The translations under genes and the position numbers were made by a program. This document shows positions 1-4,445 of a DNA stretch of 6,734 bases, one piece after another; the first letter of the stretch is position 1; each line of letters starts with the position of its first letter. The DNA is from Thermodesulfobacteriota bacterium. GTDB lineage: Bacteria > Desulfobacterota > RBG-13-43-22. The stretch lies in the NCBI GenBank assembly GCA_025454185.1, contig JALOOY010000085.1:1-6734 (forward strand), given 5' to 3'. The notes below the pieces were generated by a model. The model searched no databases, had not been told where the DNA came from, and saw nothing but the letters and a program-made list of their open reading frames with translations.

Positions 1-3
1 AGT

Positions 4-9
4 TATAAT
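4..9 (+). promoter_or_regulatory. Possible -10 element of the TauE operon promoter
   Basis: A perfect TATAAT hexamer sits about 80 nt before the first start codon. The matching -35 element would lie outside the window, so the promoter cannot be confirmed. The leader between it and the gene is AT-rich and carries the inverted repeat at 54-74. Confidence 0.3.
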
Positions 10-53
10 ATTCACAAAATTGTTCAAAATATGTTGGAATTTGATCCCCATGA

Positions 54-74
54 TTATTTGGTGATCCCAAATAA
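54..74. repeat. Perfect 8-bp inverted repeat before the TauE ribosome binding site
   Basis: The arms TTATTTGG and CCAAATAA are exact reverse complements separated by TGATC. The element ends a few bases before the strong ribosome binding site AAGGAGGAGG (78-87) of the permease gene. The heptamer TGATCCC occurs at 42-48 and again at 62-68, exactly 20 bp apart. This could be a protein-binding operator on DNA or, in the transcript, an 8-bp hairpin with a 5-nt loop near the start codon. The sequence does not decide between these. Confidence 0.5.
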
Positions 75-90
75 ATAAAGGAGGAGGACT

Positions 91-1344
91 ATGAGTATAG
101 GCAAGCAGATTTTTGAATTTTTAAAAGCAGGGGCCGTGGCCCACGCCCGGTGGGACTACGAGGTCTCCATGAGCATCGTGAAAAACCGGAAAAAGATGCT
201 GATCCTCCTGGCCCTGCTGCTGCCGATTTTCGCTGTGGTTTTCTGCGAGGCGGCGGACATCCTGGGCAGCAAGACGGCCTATGCGCCGGCCCACTACACC
301 ACCACGATTTTCATGGTGTCCATCGCCATCGGCCTGGCCGCCGGTCTGATCACCGGCTGCATCGGCGCCGGCGGCGGTTTCATCATCACGCCGGCCCTGA
401 TGGCCGCCGGGGTCAAGGGGATACTGGCCGTGGGTACCGACCTGTTCCATATCTTCGCCAAGGCCATCATGGGCACGGCCGTTCATAAGAAGCTGGGCAA
501 CGTCTCTGTCAAGCTGGCCATCGCTTTCCTGGTGGGTTCGGGCGTTGGGACCTTCATCGGCGGATTTATCAACAAGGCCTTGTATGACATCGATCCCCTG
601 CTCAGCGACACCTTCATCAGTGTCATCTATGCCGTCCTACTCGGATTTCTAGGTCTTTATGCCTTGATGGATTTCATCAAGTCCTCGCGCGCTTCGTCCG
701 CTTCCGGGGGCGGGGGGCACGACGCCCACGGCGGCCCCTCCGGGGTTACCGGCACGGCCATTAAGCTCCAAAACCTCCATATCCCCCCCATGATCACCTT
801 CGATGAGGACCTGGGCGGCAGAAAGATCTCCGGTGTCATTGTGGCGGCAGGCGGCGTCATTGTGGGCATGCTGGCCGCGCTCATGGGCGTCGGCGGCGGC
901 TTTGTGACCTTCCCCATGTTCGTCTACATTTTCGGCGTCTCCTCCATGACCACCGTGGGAACGGACATCCTGCAGATCATCTTCACCGCCGGGTTGGCCG
1001 CTGTGGCCCAGTACGCCATCTACGGCTACGTGTTCTATACCCTGGCCATGGGCATGCTGATCGGCTCCCTGATCGGGATCCAGGTGGGGGCCCTGACCAC
1101 CAAGGTGGTCAAAGGCATCCATATCCGGGGTTTTTACGCCGTTTCCATCCTGGCCGGTTTCATCAACCGGGCGGCCACGCTTCCTAAAAAGTTGACCGAA
1201 ATGGAGGTGATCAACATCTCCAAACCGGTGGTGAACGCCATCGACTTTGTGGGAGCCATTGTTTTCTGGATCGTGGTGGGGGCCTTCGCCCTGTGGGTCC
1301 TCAGTAAATTCTTTACCAATATCAAAACGTTAAAGGAGGCCTAA
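91..1344 (+). CDS. TauE/SafE family membrane permease (sulfite/anion exporter type)
   Basis: Predicted inner-membrane transporter of the TauE/SafE family, whose members move sulfite, sulfoacetate or other organosulfonate/sulfur anions; the substrate here is not known. The 417-residue protein has the family's two-fold internal repeat. One glycine-rich signature is at about residues 85-107 (GCIGAGGGF, then a Pro), followed by AVGTDLF at 113-119. The second is at about 259-282 (LMGVGGGFVTFP), followed by TVGTDIL at 288-294. Hydrophobic segments are spread across both halves. A hydrophilic Gly/His/Ser-rich linker at about 197-245 joins the halves and makes the protein longer than the common ~250-residue TauE. 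The start is fixed by AAGGAGGAGG just upstream. It is first in an operon, with only 3 nt to the next gene. In a sulfur-reducing host, handling of sulfite or a related anion is a reasonable but unproven role. Confidence 0.85.
   Translation: MSIGKQIFEFLKAGAVAHARWDYEVSMSIVKNRKKMLILLALLLPIFAVVFCEAADILGSKTAYAPAHYTTTIFMVSIAIGLAAGLITGCIGAGGGFIITPALMAAGVKGILAVGTDLFHIFAKAIMGTAVHKKLGNVSVKLAIAFLVGSGVGTFIGGFINKALYDIDPLLSDTFISVIYAVLLGFLGLYALMDFIKSSRASSASGGGGHDAHGGPSGVTGTAIKLQNLHIPPMITFDEDLGGRKISGVIVAAGGVIVGMLAALMGVGGGFVTFPMFVYIFGVSSMTTVGTDILQIIFTAGLAAVAQYAIYGYVFYTLAMGMLIGSLIGIQVGALTTKVVKGIHIRGFYAVSILAGFINRAATLPKKLTEMEVINISKPVVNAIDFVGAIVFWIVVGAFALWVLSKFFTNIKTLKEA
1332..1339 (+). promoter_or_regulatory. Ribosome binding site of the second operon gene, inside the TauE gene end
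   Basis: AAAGGAGG lies within the last codons of the permease gene, 8 nt before the ATG of the next gene. This arrangement suggests translation of the two membrane proteins is coupled. Confidence 0.8.
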
Positions 1345-1347
1345 ACG

Positions 1348-2073
1348 ATGGCATCTTCCAGCAAAAGCGCAACCATGATCGGAGTGGTCCTGGCCATCTC
1401 CTTTTTCGTGGTCTTGTTCCTGATGTTCTCGCCCCTGTTCCCCGGTCCGGCCGGGCAGAAAGTCAACGGTCTGGACTGGGCCGATGATCTTTTCAACAAG
1501 CTTTCCAAGGGGTCCTCGTACTTTATCCCCAAAGTGAAGGAGCAAAACGGAAAGTTCATCGGCAGATCCTTTTCAGCTATCGTGGCCCTTCAAAAACCCG
1601 AGGAGGGGGACAGTATCAATAAACTATTCACCCTGGCCGGATGCAAGGTGGAGGCCCAGGGGACCTCGCTGAAAATTGAAGGCGATCTGGGAAAAACCAT
1701 GGAGGTCATCCTGCGGGACTCGGATGCCATGTTTCAGAACCAGGGACAGCAGTTGGTTTCGGCCTACGGGATTCCGGAAAAGGAAGTCATGAAGTCCTGG
1801 TGGACGGCCTTGAGCAGCATGGACAAATACTTCAAAAAGAACCTGAAGATCGAGGAGTCCAAGCTGGTCAGCGAGGTGATGAAGAAAGCCATCGAACCGT
1901 CTTACAATTTCTATAAGGTCGAGTCGCAGCGGGTCGCCGACCGGGCCGGGATCATGATCTTTCTGCTGGTCTTTTATGTCTTTTATACCATGTGGTGGGG
2001 CTATGCCATTTTTTACCTCTTTGAAGGGGTCGGCTTGACCATGAAGAAGGCCAAGGTGAAGAAAGAAGTCTAA
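1348..2073 (+). CDS. Two-pass membrane protein of unknown function, partner of the TauE permease
   Basis: I do not recognise a named family. The 241-residue protein has a hydrophobic segment at about residues 10-31 and another at about 201-226, the latter rich in Phe, Tyr and Trp. Between them is a soluble stretch of about 170 residues. The C-terminus is strongly basic (KKAKVKKEV) and the N-terminus carries a Lys. By the positive-inside rule both ends should be cytoplasmic and the central region periplasmic. That region is a mix of charged and hydrophobic residues with one Cys (about 99) and a WW pair at about 151-152, and shows no catalytic motif that I can identify. It begins 3 nt after the permease stop with a ribosome binding site inside that gene, so the two are very likely co-produced. 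A role as accessory or sensor subunit of the transporter is inference from position only. Confidence 0.8.
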   Translation: MASSSKSATMIGVVLAISFFVVLFLMFSPLFPGPAGQKVNGLDWADDLFNKLSKGSSYFIPKVKEQNGKFIGRSFSAIVALQKPEEGDSINKLFTLAGCKVEAQGTSLKIEGDLGKTMEVILRDSDAMFQNQGQQLVSAYGIPEKEVMKSWWTALSSMDKYFKKNLKIEESKLVSEVMKKAIEPSYNFYKVESQRVADRAGIMIFLLVFYVFYTMWWGYAIFYLFEGVGLTMKKAKVKKEV

Positions 2074-2102
2074 GAGACGATTCGGGCGGAAGGAGATCAA
2101 AC

Positions 2103-2531
2103 ATGAAGATTCTGGTACCTGTGGACGGTTCGAAGAGTTCCCTGGAAGGGGTCCGGATGGCTGCGGAACTGGCCAAGGCTAAAGGGGCGGAAGTGTCCTT
2201 GCTGGCTGTGGTCCCCGCCTACTCGGATATCGACCTGGAGATCACGGCTCGAGCGCGGGACTCCCTGGAGAGCAAGTTGCATACCTCGGCGCAGCAGGCC
2301 ATCGAACAGGCCAAGGCCTTGTTGGCCGGGATTTCCTTGAAATCCTTTGTGGTCAGCTCCAACGACATTGCCGATGAGATCCTCAAGATGGCCGAGGAAG
2401 AGGGCTTCGATCTGATCGTGCTGGGCAGCCGGGGCCGCAAACCCGCCGGCCGGTTTACGGTGGGGGGAACGGCCCTGAAGGTGGTCAGCCATTCGCCCTG
2501 TTCGGTACTGGTGGCCAAGACCGCCGAATAG
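2103..2531 (+). CDS. Universal stress protein, UspA family
   Basis: A 142-residue single-domain Usp of typical length, expected to be a cytoplasmic, probably dimeric nucleotide-binding protein. It opens with the family's first strand and acidic residue, KILVPVDGS (Asp8). It ends with the nucleotide-loop region GSRGRKPAGRFTVGGT at residues 108-123 and a final strand, CSVLVAK. The usual loop pattern is G-x2-G-x9-G-(S/T). Here the spacing to the last Gly is kept (G108, G111, G121), but the next residue is Gly122 with Thr123 after it, so ATP binding is likely but not certain. The start is supported by AAGGAG 7 nt upstream. It is the last gene of the operon, 29 nt after the two-pass membrane protein, and is followed by a strong terminator. 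Its place beside a transporter suggests it senses or modulates transport under stress, which is inference. Confidence 0.9.
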   Translation: MKILVPVDGSKSSLEGVRMAAELAKAKGAEVSLLAVVPAYSDIDLEITARARDSLESKLHTSAQQAIEQAKALLAGISLKSFVVSSNDIADEILKMAEEEGFDLIVLGSRGRKPAGRFTVGGTALKVVSHSPCSVLVAKTAE

Positions 2532-2548
2532 ATTTTTTACGGAATCGG

Positions 2549-2591
2549 AAAGGCGCCGCAGGCGGTTGGTTTCCGCTGGGCGCCTTTTCTT
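2549..2591 (+). terminator. Intrinsic terminator of the TauE-Usp operon
   Basis: AAAGGCGCC (2549-2557) pairs perfectly over 9 bp with GGCGCCTTT (2579-2587). Within it, CAG/CTG and CGG/CCG continue the stem with single-base bulges up to a TTGGTTT loop. The tract TTTTCTTATT follows on the + strand. The stop codon of the convergent minus-strand gene (2590-2592) lies in the T tract. The same hairpin may also end transcription from the minus strand, although only three T residues follow it on that side. Confidence 0.85.
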
Positions 2592-3777
2592 ATTGGTCCG
2601 GCTCGAAGGAGTAGTTACCCCTTAAAAACGCCTCCGCGTACCAGTTTACCGTGGCGTCGCTGTTCATGACCATATCCCGTTGGCGGACGCAGCCCATGAG
2701 GCGTCCAATCAGGTCCAGCCGGTCTTCGGTCAAGGCCCGGTCGGTGTTGGTCAGGCGCCCTTCGATCAGGTCTTTGTGCACATGGACCTCGAAGCCCATC
2801 CGATCCAGCACCTGGCCGATGAAGCGGGCCCTCCGGGCCCGGCGGATATCATCGGCCGCACCGCCTTTCAGCGTGAAACGGATATGGTTATCCAGCGGCT
2901 CTTCACTGAGGAAGGAGGCTACCGATGTATAATGGTAGCCCAGACGGGAATTGAAATTCATATAATCCCTGGCCGCCAGGAGATACGTTTTATCCCAGAA
3001 GTCTTCCTCAGGTCGACTGGAGCTCTGGGCCATAATCACCATAAAACCCTTCAGGTTGACCCCGATGGGGCCCGACCAACTGATCCCGGGATAATACATG
3101 CCTTTGAACATGGCCTGCATGGGGGCGGAGAGGATCTCGTCCTTCCCGATCATTTTAACATCGGAAGCGCAGACCCCGCCCCCCAGGTCGATGACGTGCA
3201 ATTTGATGGGCAGGCCGGTTTGAACCGGGACCGCTTTTATTTTTCGCAGATCGTAAATATCCAGCAGGCTGAACATCTCCTCCAGGGCCAATTCGTGAAT
3301 CAGGGACAGATAATCCGCCAGGGTCTGCGGCTGGGGACGGCGGAAGGATTCGGGCATGATATGGCGGCAATCGGAAAAATCCGGGGCGGACAAGGCCTTG
3401 CTAAAAATATTTTCGATATCCGCCAGATGGCGAGCCTCACGAAACAACGGAGAGACCTTTAACAGTTCGCCCAGTTTCTGATCAAAGATTTTATTCAACA
3501 AATCGAGCAATCGCTGGCAGAGATCGCTGATAACCTGAAGGTTGGTGACGGCCCCCGGGGCCAACAGATCAAGGAGTTTTTTTCGGACCCGGAGCAGTTC
3601 CTGGAAATGCAAATAATAATTCCGGAATTCCTCCTCCCAGGGCAGCAGTTGGCATTCCTTGGTTTTAAAGATATGTTTCAGCCAGTTTTTCACGTCTTTT
3701 TTGCGTATTGTCGGCGAAGTACCGCCAAGAATATTTATTTTAAATGGATGGAGTTTATATGATAAAGTTCCAAACAT
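2590..3777 (-). CDS. PEP synthase-like (PEP/pyruvate-binding family) terminal-region protein lacking catalytic domains
   Basis: From memory, this resembles the ends of the ~850-residue PEP/pyruvate-binding (PEP synthase-like) proteins of Desulfobacterota. From the TTG at 3786, the N-terminal helical part is at about residues 50-130 (EFRNYYLHFQELL). The C-terminal part is at about 155-375: LPIKLHVIDLGGGV near 192-205, YYPGISWSGP near 231-240, YMNFNSRLGYHY near 275-286, then FTLKGGAADDIRRARRARFI and LDLIGRLMGC. I see no ATP-grasp domain and no TxGGxxxH-type phosphohistidine domain, so it probably does not make PEP. A regulatory or binding role is inference. The start is uncertain. TTG 3786, ATG 3777 (chosen; weak GGA upstream) and GTG 3693 are all in frame. 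The first ~30 codons are AT-rich and look intergenic, so GTG 3693 may be the true start. Confidence 0.7.
   Translation of the reverse strand: MFGTLSYKLHPFKINILGGTSPTIRKKDVKNWLKHIFKTKECQLLPWEEEFRNYYLHFQELLRVRKKLLDLLAPGAVTNLQVISDLCQRLLDLLNKIFDQKLGELLKVSPLFREARHLADIENIFSKALSAPDFSDCRHIMPESFRRPQPQTLADYLSLIHELALEEMFSLLDIYDLRKIKAVPVQTGLPIKLHVIDLGGGVCASDVKMIGKDEILSAPMQAMFKGMYYPGISWSGPIGVNLKGFMVIMAQSSSRPEEDFWDKTYLLAARDYMNFNSRLGYHYTSVASFLSEEPLDNHIRFTLKGGAADDIRRARRARFIGQVLDRMGFEVHVHKDLIEGRLTNTDRALTEDRLDLIGRLMGCVRQRDMVMNSDATVNWYAEAFLRGNYSFEPDQ
3758..3763 (+). promoter_or_regulatory. Weak candidate -10 element for the small membrane protein gene
   Basis: TATGAT matches five of six bases of the sigma-70 -10 consensus and lies 43 nt before the ATG at 3806. 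No convincing -35 hexamer is present at the proper distance. The region is AT-rich on both strands, as expected for a divergent promoter gap. A TATAAA on the minus strand nearby could serve the opposite gene if that gene starts at 3693. Confidence 0.2.
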
Positions 3778-3805
3778 CAAATCCAAAAAAAAGATGGGGT
3801 CCCTT

Positions 3806-3991
3806 ATGGAATTATTTCATTTCCTGGCCCGAATCAGCGCGGACGGAAATCCGGGGCGGGTGGGGTTTCAGGCCCAATATGCCTATCTTCTGTTGAACAT
3901 CGTGGTGCCCATCTTATTGGGGGTCCTGGTGGTCGGCCCGGTAAAATGGCTCGAGAAACTGTTGACCCCCTCCAGGGGCGGCAGAGGTTGA
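3806..3991 (+). CDS. Small single-pass membrane protein, function unknown
   Basis: A 61-residue protein not recognised as any named family. It has a polar N-terminus (MELFHFLARISADGNPGR), one hydrophobic segment at about residues 26-47 (YLLLNIVVPILLGVLVVGPV), then an amphipathic basic tail with KWLEKLL and SRGGRG. Codon use is GC-rich at third positions like the neighbours, which supports real coding. ATG 3806 is preceded by a GGGG (3796-3799) as a weak ribosome binding site. ATG 3794, in the same frame, would add four residues. The reading frame stays open further upstream but there overlaps the start of the opposite gene and is AT-rich. It stands alone between a divergent gene and a long regulatory gap, so context gives no role. 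Confidence 0.5.
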   Translation: MELFHFLARISADGNPGRVGFQAQYAYLLLNIVVPILLGVLVVGPVKWLEKLLTPSRGGRG

Positions 3992-4013
3992 TTATTTAGG
4001 TCGAAAATAAAGA

Positions 4014-4053
4014 CGAATCCCGAACGTCCAACGTCCAACACCGAACCTCGAAT
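4014..4053. repeat. Short degenerate repeat built on CGTCCAA and CGAA units
   Basis: CGTCCAA occurs twice in tandem (4025-4031 and 4032-4038), flanked by three CGAA words (4014-4017, 4021-4024 and 4042-4045) and a fourth at 4049-4052. Its composition is unlike its surroundings. It recalls short CGAAC/GTCCAAC-type dispersed intergenic repeats I associate with some Desulfobacterota genomes, but that link is from memory and only one copy is visible here. Confidence 0.4.
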
Positions 4054-4103
4054 ATGGAAAAAACTGATCCAAGCCGGGGAGCACCCCTCCGACCCTATCC
4101 TGG

Positions 4104-4118
4104 TTTAGTAAGACTAAA
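4104..4118. repeat. 6-bp inverted repeat TTTAGT-AAG-ACTAAA
   Basis: Perfect 6-bp arms around a 3-bp spacer, a common size for a dimeric regulator's binding site. It lies about 125-140 bp upstream of the sigma-54 promoter core and only a few bases from the longer inverted repeat at 4126-4153. Confidence 0.3.
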
Positions 4119-4125
4119 TGGCTGT

Positions 4126-4153
4126 CAAATTTTGAGAAAATAGACAAAATTTG
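4126..4153. promoter_or_regulatory. Candidate activator (enhancer) site: 9-bp inverted repeat
   Basis: CAAATTTTG (4126-4134) and CAAAATTTG (4145-4153) are exact reverse complements separated by 10 nt. Their centres are 19 bp apart, close to two helical turns. The site is about 88-115 bp upstream of the -24 GG of the sigma-54 promoter, the distance at which sigma-54 enhancer-binding proteins usually bind. The repeat is seen directly. The enhancer role is inferred from position. Confidence 0.4.
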
Positions 4154-4184
4154 CGGGCCAAGCGTGCCACCGCTTTGAGCCCGC
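4153..4184. repeat. GC-rich stem-loop between the inverted repeat and the sigma-54 promoter
   Basis: GCGGGC (4153-4158) pairs with GCCCGC (4179-4184), and inside it AAGCG (4160-4164) pairs with CGCTT (4171-4175) around a TGCCAC loop. No continuous T run follows directly on either strand, so it is a poor intrinsic terminator. It could be a regulatory DNA site, an RNA processing element or the remnant of a terminator. Confidence 0.4.
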
Positions 4185-4239
4185 CCAGGCAGCTTATTAT
4201 AATTTATTAATATTTCTATGTTTTTTTAAAAAAAGGGTT

Positions 4240-4256
4240 TGGCATATTCCCTGCAT
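4240..4256 (+). promoter_or_regulatory. Sigma-54 (RpoN) -24/-12 promoter for the riboswitch-controlled gene
   Basis: TTGGCATATTCCCTGCAT matches the RpoN pattern TGGCAC-N5-TTGCW. GG falls at 4241-4242 and GC at 4253-4254 with exactly the required spacing between them. Transcription would start near 4266, about 25 nt before the aptamer. A run of T7A7 and an inverted repeat at typical enhancer distance lie upstream. No good sigma-70 promoter is apparent in the same place. Confidence 0.55.
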
Positions 4257-4289
4257 CACATTTAAGTAAAATTATTTTGTAACTTAAAA

Positions 4290-4388
4290 AAATCCTGTAA
4301 AGGGCAAACCAACCGAAAGGTTGGGACGCAAAGCCACTGGCCTAAGTGGTCCGTTTCCACGAACCATATGGCAGCAGGGTTGCCAGGC
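4290..4388 (+). promoter_or_regulatory. Cyclic di-GMP-I (GEMM-I) riboswitch aptamer
   Basis: All hallmark parts are present in order. CCTG (4294-4297) and GGCAA (4303-4307) can pair with CAGG (4384-4387) and TTGCC (4380-4384) to close the domain. AGGGCAAACC is followed by a perfect 6-bp hairpin, CCAACC-GAAA-GGTTGG, with a GNRA loop (4315-4318). GACGCAAAGCC follows. The second arm carries the canonical 11-nt GAAA-tetraloop receptor, CCTAAG (4341-4346) with TATGG (4367-4371), capped by TGGT/ACCA and CGT/ACG pairs. By alignment to the Vibrio cholerae Vc2 aptamer, the ligand-contacting positions are G at 4303 (Vc2 G20), A at 4330 (A47) and C at 4383 (C92). The G at the G20 position predicts c-di-GMP rather than the cGAMP specificity seen in Geobacter variants with A there. 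It controls the secreted protein gene that starts 56 nt after it. Confidence 0.95.
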
Positions 4389-4392
4389 GAAG

Positions 4393-4445
4393 ACAGTACC
4401 TCGCGGAGCTGCTCCTCGCTTAGCGGCCGAAAAAGGAGGTACTGT
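4393..4445 (+). promoter_or_regulatory. Riboswitch expression platform: hairpin masking the ribosome binding site and start
   Basis: ACAGTACCTC (4393-4402) is the exact reverse complement of GAGGTACTGT (4436-4445), a perfect 10-bp stem. Its 3' arm contains most of the ribosome binding site AGGAGGT (4434-4440) and the first two bases of the GTG start (4444-4446). The 33-nt loop has further pairing (GCG-GAG with CTC-CT-CGC; CGC-TTA-GCG). No T run follows, so control should be at translation rather than termination. The 5' arm starts 5 nt after the aptamer's last paired base, so the platform is immediately coupled to the aptamer. Confidence 0.75.

Larger units (their letters stand above)
3992..4239. 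other. Gene-free AT-rich regulatory region upstream of the riboswitch
   Basis: No plausible gene is seen on either strand. The stretch holds a degenerate short repeat, three inverted repeats (4104-4118, 4126-4153 and 4153-4184) and a run of seven T followed by seven A (4221-4234). This last element sits just before the sigma-54 promoter and would be expected to be intrinsically curved or rigid DNA. Confidence 0.6.

Noticed and set aside
649..1122. Minus-strand open frame inside the TauE gene
   Set aside because: It is a His/Gly/Asp-rich antisense translation of transmembrane codons, not a plausible protein.
2680..3462. Plus-strand open frame (260 codons) opposite the PEP synthase-like gene
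   Set aside because: The minus strand has coherent conserved-looking motifs and host-like codon use. The plus-strand product looks like an antisense artefact and has no recognisable domain.
3992..4010. TTATTT/AAATAA inverted repeat after the small membrane protein gene
   Set aside because: It has only six A/T pairs and no T tract. This is expected by chance in AT-rich sequence, so it is not called a terminator.
4025..4038. CRISPR-like repeats
   Set aside because: The tandem units are only 7 bp with no spacers, and no cas gene is nearby.
4290..4388. cGAMP-responsive (GEMM-Ib) variant of the riboswitch
   Set aside because: The position equivalent to Vc2 G20 is G (4303), not the A associated with cGAMP recognition. 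Only a binding test would settle it.
4321..4443. Upstream extension of the surface protein reading frame from a TTG at 4321
   Set aside because: This stretch is the riboswitch aptamer and its hairpin. Its translation has no signal peptide at the front, and the ribosome binding site and signal peptide fit GTG 4444.
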